Below are positions 1 through 9,197 of a stretch of 37,462 bases of DNA, piece by piece (the first letter of the stretch is position 1; each line of letters opens with the position of its first letter). The stretch lies in contig JAAUZL010000024.1 of NCBI GenBank assembly GCA_014804615.1, forward strand, positions 363,064 through 400,525, given 5' to 3'. The notes under the pieces were generated by a model, which saw only the letters and a list, made by a program, of their open reading frames with translations, did not search any database and was not told the origin of the DNA. This DNA comes from Lachnospiraceae bacterium. GTDB taxonomy: Bacteria > Bacillota > Clostridia > Lachnospirales > Lachnospiraceae. The position numbers and the translations under genes were made by a program.

Positions 1-543
1 CAGAACAGCCTGCACCAGCCGCTCATCCGCCACCAGAAGCTTCGCCTGTGTTACCCGGACTGCCCTGATCCCGATGAATTCCTTTGCCTGTACCCCGTAG
101 TCCTCCAGAGCCTCCACCGCAGCAGCAAGGATCTCATCCGTGCGGGCCGCAGAGTGGGTCGTGACCGTCAACGTAAGAAGCCGGATATCAGACAGGATCT
201 CCGCCTGCATGGCCTCCTCCACTTCCTCTCTGGCATAATCCGCAGAGAGACCCGCAAGTGTCAGATCCATGATCGGATCAGCCGCCATCAGATCATTCCA
301 GGTGTAGCCATTGTAAGCCTGATAGACTTCTCCCGTCTCATCTGCCGCAAAATCCAGATAGATCTTCGCATAAGCCTGATACTCCCGCTCCGACTCCGGC
401 ACCGTACGCACGATCGTGTAAATCAGCGCGCCAAGCAGGGCACCACAGACCGTCGCTGCCAGAAGCAGTGGCAGCCGTCCAAGCAGACAGAGCATATATT
501 TTTTTACATCCATTCCCTCGTCAGCGTAACTGCGCTCTCTCAT
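1..543 (-). CDS. Wzz-like polysaccharide chain-length / co-polymerase protein, 3' end outside window
   Basis: The frame is open from an ATG at 543 to the window edge, giving the N-terminal 181 residues. After a short cytoplasmic tail beginning MRERSYADEGMDVKKYM there is one long membrane helix (about residues 17-45, rich in L, A and G). An extracytoplasmic region follows whose composition suits the Wzz/YveK family, with many E, A and L residues. Such proteins sit in the inner membrane, set polymer length and usually partner a tyrosine autokinase. The gene starts 15 bp after the stop of the sugar transferase gene and so is the next cistron of the same operon. The family call rests on topology and context, because the diagnostic second membrane helix is off the edge. 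It could instead be another polysaccharide export membrane protein. Confidence 0.72.
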   Translation of the reverse strand, partial: MRERSYADEGMDVKKYMLCLLGRLPLLLAATVCGALLGALIYTIVRTVPESEREYQAYAKIYLDFAADETGEVYQAYNGYTWNDLMAADPIMDLTLAGLSADYAREEVEEAMQAEILSDIRLLTLTVTTHSAARTDEILAAAVEALEDYGVQAKEFIGIRAVRVTQAKLLVADERLVQAVL

Positions 544-558
544 ATAAACTAAGCCTTC

Positions 559-1929
559 CTATTTCATCGCCGTCGTCTGGCTGCTGTCCACACCCTCCGT
601 ACTCTCCGGCTTAATGAGGATCTTTAACGTCAGAAGCATCAGCTTCAGATCCAGCCAAACGGAATACTGTTCGATATAGGTCAGATCCAATTTCAACTTA
701 TCGTAAGGCGTCGTATTATACTTTCCATAGACTTGCGCATACCCTGCAAGCCCCGCCTTCACCTTCATACGAAATGCAAACTCCGGCATCTCCTCCATGT
801 ACTGATCAATGATCTCCGGCCGCTCCGGTCTGGGGCCGATGAAGGACATCTCCCCTCGCAGAATATTAAACAGCTGGGGGAGTTCATCAATCCTTGTCGG
901 ACGAATCAGCTTGCCCACCGGCGTAATGCGGGAATCGTTCTTTGCTGCCAGTCTGGCCACGCCATCCTTCTCCGCATCCACTTTCATACTCCTGAATTTC
1001 AGGATATAAAATTCCTTCCTGTCCCGTGTACAGCGTATCTGCTTATAAAAAACCGGTCCTCCGTCATATAACTTGATCGCTATCGCCGTGATCAGCATAA
1101 AGGGGGACGCGATCACCAAAAGGAGCACAGAGCAGACCAGATCGATCAGACGCTTCGCCACACGCTGCTCCACCTTAAGCGAGTATTCCCTGGTCAGATA
1201 GATGGGCGTGTCAAACAAATGCAGCTGATCCGCTCCCCGGATGAGGACATCAGAAATCTTCGGCATTGTGTACACCCGTATAGACAGGCTGTAGCAATAC
1301 TTTAACAGGGCATTCCGATCCACAGCAGAGATGTCCCAGAGGGCCACCGCACCGTAACCCGCGCCGATCTCTGCTTTTACTGCTTCCATACCTTCAGCAA
1401 TGTTCATACATTTTCGGATCCGGTACTTGTCCTTTCTCGTCTCAAATTTTTTCACAATATCATCAATAGGCCGTTCGCCGTGAATGATTAGTATCTCTCT
1501 GGGCGGAAACGCCTTATAGTAGCAGGCATTACAGAAAAAAATCCACAGAGCGGCAAGCAGAATCTGCAAAAGCATCGTCCATATGATCGGACGTACGTCC
1601 ACGACCCAGTTTGCCATCAAAGATATCTGGAAATATGAGATCACATTGACAATGAGCAGAGAAAATATCTCTGAAATGAACACATCCACCGGTTTCAGAT
1701 ACCCGATCTTCAATGCGCCATAGGTGTTCGCAAAAAAGAACAGCAACACAAAATAGATCAAGAGGATCAGCACGTGTCCCTTGAAATAGAATCGCAAATT
1801 TCTGTGCAGTCTCAAAAACGGATAGTACGCCTCCATCCAAAAGTAAGCGTAGATCGCCGTCTGAAAGATCAACCCGATAAATGAAAGCTGCAATATGATC
1901 AGTCTTTTTAAGGTTTCCATTTTTTTCAT
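559..1929 (-). CDS. Polyprenyl-phosphate sugar-1-phosphate transferase (WcaJ/WbaP type)
   Basis: This 456-residue membrane enzyme should start polysaccharide repeat-unit assembly by moving a sugar-1-phosphate from a nucleotide sugar to undecaprenyl phosphate. The sequence shows four N-terminal membrane helices (about residues 10-135), a soluble middle domain and a further hydrophobic helix at about 265-290. The bacterial sugar-transferase domain follows, with KFRSM, RIDELPQLFNILRGEMS, FIGPRPERPE and DLTYIEQYS. That layout and length match full-size PHPT enzymes rather than the short PglC form. It lies 4 bp after the upstream glycosyltransferase stop and has a GAGGCGG ribosome site, so it is within the operon. 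The donor sugar cannot be read from sequence. Confidence 0.93.
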   Translation of the reverse strand: MKKMETLKRLIILQLSFIGLIFQTAIYAYFWMEAYYPFLRLHRNLRFYFKGHVLILLIYFVLLFFFANTYGALKIGYLKPVDVFISEIFSLLIVNVISYFQISLMANWVVDVRPIIWTMLLQILLAALWIFFCNACYYKAFPPREILIIHGERPIDDIVKKFETRKDKYRIRKCMNIAEGMEAVKAEIGAGYGAVALWDISAVDRNALLKYCYSLSIRVYTMPKISDVLIRGADQLHLFDTPIYLTREYSLKVEQRVAKRLIDLVCSVLLLVIASPFMLITAIAIKLYDGGPVFYKQIRCTRDRKEFYILKFRSMKVDAEKDGVARLAAKNDSRITPVGKLIRPTRIDELPQLFNILRGEMSFIGPRPERPEIIDQYMEEMPEFAFRMKVKAGLAGYAQVYGKYNTTPYDKLKLDLTYIEQYSVWLDLKLMLLTLKILIKPESTEGVDSSQTTAMK

Positions 1930-1933
1930 GATC

Positions 1934-2767
1934 TTATATCCGCCTCATTGTCGCCCTGTAAGCCCAAAACACAAAATGAAATGCACTGGATAAAACGGAA
2001 AGTCCTTCCTGCCTGCGGTACAGATTCCAGATCCGCTTCATTGCCCGCAGCTTATTGGAGGACAGAGAAGCCGCCGGCCTTCTGTAGACCGCAAGCACTT
2101 CGTCAAGACCGCAGGCTGTATGTCCCGCCCGCAAAATCTGCCACCAGGTAGCTGTATCCTCACTCTCCACCTCCGGCATCCGCACCAGCTCGTCCGAAAT
2201 TTTTTCCCGGTCTATCACCACTGTGGTGGTAAAGATGACCGTGCGCGACAGTGCCTTCTCATAAGTCAGCCTGACCGGCACATGCACAACTCTTCCTGTG
2301 GGCCTGGCCGCTTCATCACCAAATTCATAGGCGGAAAAAACAAATCCCGCCTGCTGCTCTTTCATAAAGGTAAGCTGTTTTTCAAGCTTTTCCGGCATCC
2401 AGATATCATCTGCGTCAAGAAACGCAATGTACCGTCCGCCTGCTGCCGCCAGACCCGTGTTGCGCGCTCTGGCAGCGCCCTCGTTTTTATTTTTACAGAT
2501 GAGAAAAATCTTTTGACCCTCATCACACTGATATTCTTCGATACGCTCTACATTCTCTAGAGCTGTCTCTACCGGAGCATGCCTGCATGCCGATAATGCA
2601 CGCTCTATCTCCTCCACACTCCCGTCCCCGGAACAGTCGTCCACCAGCAAAAGCTCCCATGCTTTGCAGGATTGTGCCCGCACCATCTCGATGGTCTGCG
2701 CGATATAGGGTGCTGCATGATATACCGGCACGATAATGCTGACCAGTCCGTCCACTTTATCCTTCAA
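1934..2767 (-). CDS. Family 2 glycosyltransferase
   Basis: A 277-residue GT-A fold glycosyltransferase. The N-terminus has the family pattern SIIVPVYHAAPYI, then VDDCSGDGS as nucleotide-binding region and FLDADDIW as the metal-binding DxD motif, preceded by AARARNTGLAAAGG. There are no membrane helices apart from a weakly hydrophobic C-terminus, so it probably adds one sugar to the lipid-linked unit on the cytoplasmic face. The start codon is TTG at 2765-2767, placed 7 nt after a GAGGG site; no ATG nearby has better support. It sits 17 bp after the preceding glycosyltransferase and 4 bp before the sugar transferase. Substrate unknown. Confidence 0.88.
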   Translation of the reverse strand: MKDKVDGLVSIIVPVYHAAPYIAQTIEMVRAQSCKAWELLLVDDCSGDGSVEEIERALSACRHAPVETALENVERIEEYQCDEGQKIFLICKNKNEGAARARNTGLAAAGGRYIAFLDADDIWMPEKLEKQLTFMKEQQAGFVFSAYEFGDEAARPTGRVVHVPVRLTYEKALSRTVIFTTTVVIDREKISDELVRMPEVESEDTATWWQILRAGHTACGLDEVLAVYRRPAASLSSNKLRAMKRIWNLYRRQEGLSVLSSAFHFVFWAYRATMRRI

Positions 2768-2784
2768 TTATTTTCCCTCTGCTT

Positions 2785-3717
2785 TTAATCTACTTCTTCC
2801 CTAACCAGATAGATTGGCCGCTTCTTCACTTCCATATAAGTCTTGGACAGATACTGTCCTAAAATTCCCAGACAAAATAGCTGCACGCCACTGACCAACA
2901 TGATAATACAAACCAAAGAAGGCCAGCCGGAAGTCGGATCTCCGAACAACAGCTTACGCACGATCGTTACAATGATCATAACGAATGCCAGCACACAAAA
3001 CAGCACTCCTATCACTGAAGCCATGGTAAGAGGCACCGTGGAAAAAGCAACGATCCCTTCCAAAGAATATACAAAAAGCTTCCAGAAAGACCACTTAGTC
3101 TCTCCCTTCCTGCGCTCCACATTTTCAAATTCCAGCCATTTGGTCTCGTAACCCACCCAGCCGAAAATACCTTTGGTAAAACGATTGTATTCCGTCAGAG
3201 ACAAAATCGCATCCACCACCGGTCTGGTCATCAGCCGATAATCCCGGGCGCCATCCACAATCTCCGTGCGGGAGATCTTATTCATCAACCGATAAAACAT
3301 TCTGGCAAAAAAAGAACGGATCAGCGGCTCCCCTTTTCTGTTCACCCGTCTGGTCGCCACCGAGTCATAGCCCTGTTCAATATAAGCATACATTTCCGGT
3401 AACAGCGACGGCGGATCCTGCAGATCCGCATCCATCAACACTGCCAGATCGCCTCTGCACTTCTGCAGTCCTGCATAGATCGCCGCTTCTTTGCCGAAAT
3501 TGCGGGAAAAGGAGATGAGACGAACCCGCTCATCTTCCCCGCGAAGCTTTTTCACTTCGGAGACCGTGTTGTCCTTCGAGCCATCGTCCACGTACAATAT
3601 CTCAAACTCTATTTCCTTTTGCCGGAAAAAATCTGTGTTTTTACATAACTCATCGTAGAAATCCCTGATGTTTTCTTCCTCATTGTAACAGGGTACGATG
3701 ACACTGAGTAATTTCAT
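2785..3717 (-). CDS. Membrane-anchored family 2 glycosyltransferase (GtrB/DPM1-like)
   Basis: A 310-residue protein beginning MKLLSVIVPCYNEEENI. It shows VDDGSKDNT and MDADLQDPP, the signature of the dolichyl-phosphate-mannose/bactoprenol glucosyltransferase group, and two C-terminal membrane helices (about 235-260 and 270-295). GtrB-type enzymes load a sugar onto polyprenyl phosphate, making a donor for membrane glycosyltransferases acting outside the cell. The longer frame to 3780 was rejected because the conserved N-terminal motif starts at this ATG and purine-rich GAAGGG and AAGGAG lie just upstream. It is the first gene after the Spo0A-like terminator. A possible promoter (TATACT at 3769-3774) overlaps that region. 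Confidence 0.9.
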   Translation of the reverse strand: MKLLSVIVPCYNEEENIRDFYDELCKNTDFFRQKEIEFEILYVDDGSKDNTVSEVKKLRGEDERVRLISFSRNFGKEAAIYAGLQKCRGDLAVLMDADLQDPPSLLPEMYAYIEQGYDSVATRRVNRKGEPLIRSFFARMFYRLMNKISRTEIVDGARDYRLMTRPVVDAILSLTEYNRFTKGIFGWVGYETKWLEFENVERRKGETKWSFWKLFVYSLEGIVAFSTVPLTMASVIGVLFCVLAFVMIIVTIVRKLLFGDPTSGWPSLVCIIMLVSGVQLFCLGILGQYLSKTYMEVKKRPIYLVREEVD

Positions 3718-3786
3718 AGCCCTTCGCCTTCTCCTTATATGATTCATCTTATGGCGATAATTAAAATAAGTATACCACATTTACAT

Positions 3787-3820
3787 AAAAATGGGAAGAG
3801 ACGTGTCTCTTCCCATTTTT
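3787..3820 (-). terminator. Rho-independent terminator of the Spo0A-like gene
   Basis: A perfect 16-bp inverted repeat (arms 3787-3802 and 3805-3820; AAAAATGGGAAGAGAC and its complement) with A and T tracts on the outside. The stop codon of the Spo0A-like gene (3819-3821) overlaps it. It is symmetric, so it could act in both directions, but only minus-strand genes flank it. It separates that gene from the downstream glycosyltransferases. Confidence 0.88.
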
Positions 3821-4202
3821 ATCCTATCAAGCCGTTTTTCAGGCGTATATAATCTGCGACCACCGCGATATACTCACTGTTGGTTGGTCTGGTATACTCC
3901 GGACTGTTGCTGTACCCAAACAACTCCTCAAAAAGTTCCGTATTTCCTCTCTCCCAGGATACCTCGATCGCATTGCGGATCGCCCGTTCAATCTTTGTAT
4001 CCGTGGTCTGGTACAGTTTCGCAAGATCCGGATACAGAAGCTTGGTAACGCTTCCCACCAATTCCATATCCTCTACGCACATCTCCAATGCGCTGCGCAA
4101 AAACTGATATCCCCGCAAGTGCGCCGGTATACCAAGTTCCAGCATAAAATCTGAGATTGTTTTTTCAATCTCCCCTCTGCTTACCGTATTCTGTTGTATC
4201 AT
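3819..4202 (-). CDS. Stand-alone Spo0A C-terminal DNA-binding domain protein
   Basis: A 127-residue protein that is almost only the Spo0A effector domain. It has LGIPAHLRGYQFLRSALEM, then LVGSVTKLLYPDLAK, then KIERAIRNAIEVSWERGN (recognition helix region), LFGY and PTNSEYIAVVADYIRL. Full Spo0A is about 260-280 residues with an N-terminal phosphoreceiver, which is absent here. The start at 4202 follows AAGGAG and AAGGGG; the longer frame to 4301 would run through the promoter. The gene has its own promoter and terminator inside a polysaccharide cluster, and a perfect TGTCGAA 0A box on its start site. It could be an unphosphorylated competitor or an independent regulator of 0A-box promoters; that role is inferred. 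Confidence 0.92.
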   Translation of the reverse strand: MIQQNTVSRGEIEKTISDFMLELGIPAHLRGYQFLRSALEMCVEDMELVGSVTKLLYPDLAKLYQTTDTKIERAIRNAIEVSWERGNTELFEELFGYSNSPEYTRPTNSEYIAVVADYIRLKNGLIG

Positions 4203-4277
4203 TCCCCTTTTACTCCTTTGCACAATGATGGTATTTTTATTTTGACTACAACTAGCAAACGTAGTCCATCTTTCTCT

Positions 4278-4312
4278 TTCGACATAATACCAAAGATCCA
4301 TCGCGCTGTAAA
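4278..4312 (-). promoter_or_regulatory. Promoter with perfect 0A box for the Spo0A-like gene
   Basis: Read on the minus strand, the -35 is TTTACA (4307-4312), the spacer 17 bp and the -10 TATTAT (4284-4289) with an extended TG. TGTCGAA, identical to the Spo0A box consensus TGNCGAA, runs 4284 to 4278 and begins at the last base of the -10, so occupancy should block initiation. A leader hairpin (GACTAC/GTAGTC) follows near 4243-4265. Confidence 0.72.
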
Positions 4313-4326
4313 CGGTAAGTTATCGC

Positions 4327-5268
4327 CTAAAGTCTCGCCTCCTGCACATTCTCTTTAAACCAATCGTAGGCAAGCTGTACTCCCTCCGCAAGCTCCACCT
4401 TATGCGTCCATCCCAGCCCGTGCAGTTTCGTCACATCTGTGAGCTTTCTCGGCGTGCCGTCCGGCATATCCTGATTCCAGACAATATCCCCCGTGTAGCC
4501 CACCACCTTCTGCACCGTCTCCGCCAGCTCGCGGATCGTAACCTCCTTGCCGGTACCGATATTGACATGCTGCTCACCGCTGTAATTCTCCAGTAAAAAC
4601 ACACAGGCATCCGCCATATCGTCCACATACAAAAACTCCCTAAGCGGCGTTCCCGTTCCCCACAGCTCCACCGTGGGCATATTGTTTACCTTCGCTTCGT
4701 GGAACTTACGGATCATAGCCGGCATCACATGAGAACCCTCCAGATCATAATTATCATGAGGACCATACAGGTTTGTGGGCATACAGCTGATAAAATCATC
4801 CCCATACTGCCGCTTGTAAAATTTACACATCTCAAGCCCCGCGATCTTTGCGATGGCATACGCCTCGTTGGTCTCCTCCAAAGGCCCCGTCAGAAGCGCA
4901 TCCTCCGGGATCGGCTGAGGTGCCATTCTGGGATAGATACAGGTGCTTCCCAAAAACAAAAGCTTTTTCACCTTATATTCGTGACAGCACTGGATCACAT
5001 TGCACTGGATCTGCATATTCTCATAAGCAAATTCCGCGGGCGCCGTATTGTTGGCGTTGATGCCACCCACCTTCGCCGCCGCCAGAACCACCACGTCCGG
5101 GCGCTCCGCCTCGAAGAAATCGCGCACTTCCTGTTGACTTGTTAAGTCAAGTTCCTTGTGCGTTCTGCCGATGACATTCTCATATCCCTTTGCCTGCAGA
5201 GAACGTACAATGGCGCTGCCTACAAGTCCTCTGTGACCCGCCACATAAATCTTATCCGTTTTATTCAT
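4327..5268 (-). CDS. fcl: GDP-L-fucose synthase
   Basis: This 313-residue extended short-chain dehydrogenase should convert GDP-4-keto-6-deoxy-mannose to GDP-L-fucose by 3,5-epimerisation and NADPH reduction. It has the nucleotide-binding GHRGLVGS at 11-18, AAAKVGGI at 63-70, catalytic Ser in GSTCIYP (107-113), and the Tyr137/Lys141 pair in [17 protein letters not shown] and [12 protein letters not shown] are typical of the WcaG/Fcl family, and length is normal. It follows a GGAGGG site. Its partner dehydratase gmd lies two genes upstream, so the pathway from GDP-mannose to GDP-L-fucose is complete here. A 78-bp gap separates it from the membrane protein gene. Confidence 0.95.
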   Translation of the reverse strand: MNKTDKIYVAGHRGLVGSAIVRSLQAKGYENVIGRTHKELDLTSQQEVRDFFEAERPDVVVLAAAKVGGINANNTAPAEFAYENMQIQCNVIQCCHEYKVKKLLFLGSTCIYPRMAPQPIPEDALLTGPLEETNEAYAIAKIAGLEMCKFYKRQYGDDFISCMPTNLYGPHDNYDLEGSHVMPAMIRKFHEAKVNNMPTVELWGTGTPLREFLYVDDMADACVFLLENYSGEQHVNIGTGKEVTIRELAETVQKVVGYTGDIVWNQDMPDGTPRKLTDVTKLHGLGWTHKVELAEGVQLAYDWFKENVQEARL

Positions 5269-5346
5269 AAAACCCTCCTTATTTGACAGTTCGACTCAGC
5301 ATGATTTATCATTCAGATTCAGTCTGGTTACACTTCTAACAGTGTA

Positions 5347-7053
5347 TCACAGCCCCGGTTCTTTTACAATAAACCCATCTGCCAAGCCATCTCCCAAAAA
5401 CGAGATCTCCGCTTTTGCCGGCGAGGACGGAAAGCTGTCATAACCCGCCTGATCTCCCTCAGCCGGATAATAAAACGTAACCCCCTCAATCTCATAAGCA
5501 AGAGTCTCGTAATTCTCATAGTCCTTTTGGGCAAGCCAATAAGCATTCTCATAAGAGCCCACGATCTCACGCCCCAGCGCCAGTCCCTTATACAAAAGAA
5601 GCAAAATCGTCAACACAGACGCCGCACGCTTTATCATGATCCGCCACAATGATCTGTCCGGCTCTGTCTCATCGCTCCGGCCAGCCTCACAGCCCGTCGC
5701 CGTCTCATAAATCCCGCCGCACACCACCGCAAAAGTCAAATACACCCAGACACAGCCATAGCGTATGAGTGGGGACGTACACAGCCAGAAAAGAAAGGAC
5801 GCCGCCACCGTGCCCTGTACCAGCAAAAGCTCCCACCGTCTGTGCCACCATCGAAAAACCATTCCCGCCGCATACAGCAGGAGCAAAAACACGGAAATCA
5901 CCGCCGCGATCACAAACAGTCTGTCGCTGCCCGCAAGCCCCTGAAACCACCCGGGAAGCCACTCTCTCACGGGCATTTCAAAACGTGTCACATCCGTATA
6001 TCCTCTGCCCCATACCTGAATCTCCCTGGCATCATAATCTGCCACACCCTTAGGAATCTTCCAGATCACCGAAAACAGATCAATCTGGGTAAACGGATAG
6101 ACCAACCACCCCGATATCACCACATTGCGGATCAGATAGGGCAGCGCCGTCACGATGCCAAGCCCCAGATATATGCCAATCTCTCTCCACTTTTTCTCCC
6201 GCAGAAGACGATACGCCGGATAGATCACAAGAAGAAGTATCAATGCCGCAGACAGCTTCACCGTCAGGAGGAACACCCCAAGCACACACAGAAGCCCATA
6301 CGGCAAGACTGTCTGCTCCCCACGCTCCAAAAGATCCAGCCATCGTATCACAATATAAAAAGCTATCAGCACCATAAAGTAATCAGATGCCGGAGATATC
6401 ATCTCATCAAAGATATTCACCAGATAATAGACGCACATCACTCTGGCAAAATCACTTGTCCTCAGTCTGCCACGGTGCAGAGAGCGCCCTATTTCCAAAC
6501 AGATCACGGCCAGCAGAAAAGCCAGAAAACCCGCACAGCAGTGAAAGGAACTGCCACCTAAAAAGGCCATACTGTACAGCGCGGACAGAGCAAAAGAGGA
6601 ACTGTTATAAGCCAGCCTGCAGTGCAGATTTCCCAGCCCTTTCACAACGCCATACTCCTCGATCCAGCGAATGCTTTGGGCATGGTAAAGTCCCGTATCA
6701 TAGTGGATCATCCCTCTGGAGGTTCCATAGGCAAAGAGGAGAAACATGCCAACCACCAAAAGAATCCTGCTATCTGTCCGATACGATAGGAACAAAGTTT
6801 TAAGGCTCTTCCTCTCCCGCCACAGAATCCAGGCGCAGACCGCGCACAGCGCTCCATTCGCAAGCAGCCCTACTCCAGCGAACAGACTAAAAAACTGTGC
6901 ATATACCGTGACACATACAATTCCACACAGCACATAGGCATCCCAATTTTTTACCTGATAGGGAAAGTGCCGCGTTATCAAACGCAGCACGCCATACCCG
7001 ATTATAAATGTAGTTATTAAAATATAGATCCAAATCAGAATTACTGATATCAT
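5347..7053 (-). CDS. Polytopic membrane protein, LIC_10190-like, putative envelope polysaccharide enzyme
   Basis: A 568-residue protein with about 11-13 hydrophobic helices and a soluble C-terminal tail. YDTGLYHAQSIRWIEEYG and GLGNLHCRLAYNSSSFALSA (about residues 120-155) resemble a family often annotated LIC_10190 membrane proteins. An aspartate in an early loop recalls GT-C glycosyltransferases. In this place it may be a flippase, a polymerase (Wzy-like) or a lipid-linked-sugar transferase; sequence alone does not decide. It starts 1 bp after the gmd stop with no clear ribosome site of its own, so translational coupling to gmd is likely. No separate Wzx or Wzy is visible in the window. Confidence 0.65.
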   Translation of the reverse strand: MISVILIWIYILITTFIIGYGVLRLITRHFPYQVKNWDAYVLCGIVCVTVYAQFFSLFAGVGLLANGALCAVCAWILWRERKSLKTLFLSYRTDSRILLVVGMFLLFAYGTSRGMIHYDTGLYHAQSIRWIEEYGVVKGLGNLHCRLAYNSSSFALSALYSMAFLGGSSFHCCAGFLAFLLAVICLEIGRSLHRGRLRTSDFARVMCVYYLVNIFDEMISPASDYFMVLIAFYIVIRWLDLLERGEQTVLPYGLLCVLGVFLLTVKLSAALILLLVIYPAYRLLREKKWREIGIYLGLGIVTALPYLIRNVVISGWLVYPFTQIDLFSVIWKIPKGVADYDAREIQVWGRGYTDVTRFEMPVREWLPGWFQGLAGSDRLFVIAAVISVFLLLLYAAGMVFRWWHRRWELLLVQGTVAASFLFWLCTSPLIRYGCVWVYLTFAVVCGGIYETATGCEAGRSDETEPDRSLWRIMIKRAASVLTILLLLYKGLALGREIVGSYENAYWLAQKDYENYETLAYEIEGVTFYYPAEGDQAGYDSFPSSPAKAEISFLGDGLADGFIVKEPGL

Positions 7054-7054
7054 A

Positions 7055-8122
7055 CTATTTTTCTTTTTTCCTGTAATCCTCGCAGCTCATCCCTGCAATC
7101 TCTCTCAGGTCCGCATCCATCATCATGGAAACCAGCCCCTTGAAGTCCACATCCCGCTTCCAGCCAAGCTCCCGCTCCGCCTTCTCACAGTTACCCCACA
7201 AAAATTCCACTTCAGCAGGACGATAAAACTCCGGATTCACATCCACCAGAAGTCTGTCGGTCTTTGCATCATAGCCCTTTTCGTTTACGCCGGTTCCCTC
7301 CCAGCGAATCTGAATACCCAGCTCTGAAAATGCCGCTTCTACAAATTCTCTGACCGTGTGCGTTTCGTTGGTAGCCAGCACATAATCATCCGGCTTATCC
7401 TGCTGCAGCATCAGCCACATACCTTTGATATAATCTCCCGCAAATCCCCAGTCACGCTTGGCATTCATATTGCCCAGAGAAAGCTTTTCCTGCTTGCCCG
7501 CGATAATATTCGCAATGGCGAGAGTGATCTTTCTGGTAACAAAATTCTCACCGCGTCTCGGCGATTCGTGGTTAAACAAAATACCGTTGCAGGCAAACAT
7601 ATTATAGGATTCTCTGTAATTCACCGTGATCCAGTAGGAATAAAGCTTGGCTGCCCCGTAAGGACTCTTCGGATAAAAGGGCGTCTTTTCACTCTGGGGT
7701 GCCGTCTCCGGAATACCGCCAAAAAGCTCTGAGGTGGAAGCCTGATAAAAACGGCATGTCCCGCCATTTACCCGGATTGCTTCCAAAAGCTTCAGCGTGC
7801 TCACGCCTGTAGCCTCCGCCGTGTACTCGGGCACCTCAAAAGATACTCCTACATGGGACTGTGCTGCCAGATTGTAGACCTCAGTAGGCCGAATCTCTGC
7901 GATCAGACGCATCAGATTGCTAGAATCCGTAGTATCCGCATAATGGAGGAAAAACTTTACTTTGTGATATTCGGATTCGATCAAATGATCGATCCTCGCT
8001 GTATTGGAAATGCTGTGCCTGCGGATCAGTCCGTGCACCTCATAACCCTTCTCCAATAAAAACTCCGCCAGATAGGAGCCATCCTGCCCCGTGATGCCTG
8101 TGATGAGCGCAATTTTCTGCAT
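7055..8122 (-). CDS. gmd: GDP-mannose 4,6-dehydratase
   Basis: A 355-residue dehydratase that makes GDP-4-keto-6-deoxy-D-mannose, the substrate of Fcl. Motifs are GITGQDGSY (9-17, NADP binding), [12 protein letters not shown] (85-96), STSELFG (129-135, with the catalytic Thr/Ser-Glu), and Tyr155/Lys159 in [22 protein letters not shown] is characteristic of Gmd. The start at 8122 follows an AAAGGAG site by 10 nt; an upstream in-frame ATG at 8143 has no ribosome site. It lies 43 bp after rfbD and is followed with a 1-bp gap by the membrane protein gene. Confidence 0.96.
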   Translation of the reverse strand: MQKIALITGITGQDGSYLAEFLLEKGYEVHGLIRRHSISNTARIDHLIESEYHKVKFFLHYADTTDSSNLMRLIAEIRPTEVYNLAAQSHVGVSFEVPEYTAEATGVSTLKLLEAIRVNGGTCRFYQASTSELFGGIPETAPQSEKTPFYPKSPYGAAKLYSYWITVNYRESYNMFACNGILFNHESPRRGENFVTRKITLAIANIIAGKQEKLSLGNMNAKRDWGFAGDYIKGMWLMLQQDKPDDYVLATNETHTVREFVEAAFSELGIQIRWEGTGVNEKGYDAKTDRLLVDVNPEFYRPAEVEFLWGNCEKAERELGWKRDVDFKGLVSMMMDADLREIAGMSCEDYRKKEK

Positions 8123-8165
8123 TTTGCTATGTTCTCCTTTCATGTGCTTTGCTTGGCTCGCACCA

Positions 8166-9002
8166 TTACATTAAATATTCCCGAATCGCATCATGCCAGT
8201 CCGCAAATTTAAAATCCGATGTCATGTTCAGCATATAATTTTCCAGAATAGAATAGGCCGGCCGCTTCACCGCGGCGCCAAACTCCTCCGAAGTGATGTG
8301 CTCCACCACCGTCTTTTTCCCTGCCAATCTGAAAATCTCCTCCGTAAACTGTGCCCAGCTGCAATCCCCCTCACAAGTGGCATGAAACAGTCCGTAATTC
8401 TCCGTGGGGAGTAAATATGCAATCGCTCTCGCCAACTCTGCCGCACTGGTCGGAGAACCCACCTGATCCCGCACGACCCGCACCTTATCGTTAGTTTCCG
8501 AAAGCCGCAGCATAGTCTTTACGAAATTCTTTCCCTCTCCATAAAGCCACGCTGTACGCAAAATAAAATGTCTGTCACTAAATTCCTTTACAAACTCTTC
8601 TCCCGCAAGCTTTGTCCTGCCATATGCTCCCTGGGGACCTACCGGATCAGTCTCCCGATAGGGTCTTGTCCCCTCGCCGTCAAACACATAATCCGTGGAA
8701 ACATGCATTAGCTTCGCGCCTGTCTCCTGCGCCGCAATGCTTAAATTACGAGCACCGATGGCGTTGATGCGAAATGCCAGATCCTCTTCTTTTTCGCAAG
8801 CCTCCACCGCTGTATAAGCGGCACAGTTGATAATCGCGCAGGGCTTGATCCCGCGCACAAATTCCATCACCTGATCGATCTGCGTAATATCCAGCTCTCC
8901 AACGTCTGTATTAACGAGTTCATATTCCGAACTCCCTGCATACTGTTTGTTTATCGCACACCCCAGCTGCCCGTTGCAGCCTGTCACTATCAGTTTTTTC
9001 AT
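8166..9002 (-). CDS. rfbD: dTDP-4-dehydrorhamnose reductase (RmlD family)
   Basis: A 278-residue RmlD-type short-chain reductase, the last step of dTDP-L-rhamnose synthesis. It shows TGCNGQLG (7-14), [12 protein letters not shown] (59-70), STDYVFDG (102-109) and Tyr127/Lys131 in YGRTK. It is first in the cluster, has its own promoter with a 0A-like box and a GGAGGG site 3-4 nt before ATG. The rmlA, rmlB and rmlC genes are not in the window, so either they lie elsewhere or this member reduces a different deoxysugar nucleotide. Confidence 0.92.
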   Translation of the reverse strand: MKKLIVTGCNGQLGCAINKQYAGSSEYELVNTDVGELDITQIDQVMEFVRGIKPCAIINCAAYTAVEACEKEEDLAFRINAIGARNLSIAAQETGAKLMHVSTDYVFDGEGTRPYRETDPVGPQGAYGRTKLAGEEFVKEFSDRHFILRTAWLYGEGKNFVKTMLRLSETNDKVRVVRDQVGSPTSAAELARAIAYLLPTENYGLFHATCEGDCSWAQFTEEIFRLAGKKTVVEHITSEEFGAAVKRPAYSILENYMLNMTSDFKFADWHDAIREYLM

Positions 9003-9032
9003 GTTCCCTCCGTGTTAAAATATACTTAGTTT

Positions 9033-9061
9033 ATCATACAACCAACCACCGAATTCGTCAA
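9033..9061 (-). promoter_or_regulatory. Promoter of the rfbD-gmd polysaccharide operon with overlapping 0A-like box
   Basis: On the minus strand the -35 is TTGACG (9056-9061), the spacer exactly 17 bp and the -10 TATGAT (9033-9038). TGACGAA, a match to the Spo0A box TGNCGAA, lies at 9054-9060 on the same strand, overlapping the -35. In B. subtilis this placement is seen at promoters where Spo0A works with sigma-A. The match could be chance; the promoter itself is close to consensus. Confidence 0.7.
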
Positions 9062-9114
9062 ATCTAAGAGCATTTTCTTCTAAATATTTTGTCATTTTTT
9101 ACAGAGCTTTTTTC

Positions 9115-9143
9115 GTGACTCCCCATTCTGCTTATGCTATACT
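9115..9143 (+). promoter_or_regulatory. Promoter of the DUF3048 lipoprotein gene
   Basis: An extended -10 (TG at 9135-9136, TATACT 9138-9143) has a weak -35, GTGACT, at 9115-9120 with a 17-bp spacer. It lies 55 bp before the start codon and is divergent from the rfbD promoter. Confidence 0.55.
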
Positions 9144-9197
9144 ATCATTGTGTATCAAAAAACAGCACACAAAATACCAGAGAAAGAGGAGCGCAAG

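Noticed and set aside
154-552. 132-aa plus-strand frame at the left edge
   Set aside because: It is the antisense shadow of the Wzz-like gene, which is open to the window edge in the opposite strand.
3718-3780. Longer start for the GtrB-like glycosyltransferase
   Set aside because: The extra 21 residues are basic and unlike the family; the conserved MKLLSVIVPC start has the ribosome site.
5269-5346. 0A-like box AGTCGAA upstream of fcl
   Set aside because: It misses the first T of the consensus and there is no convincing promoter next to it.
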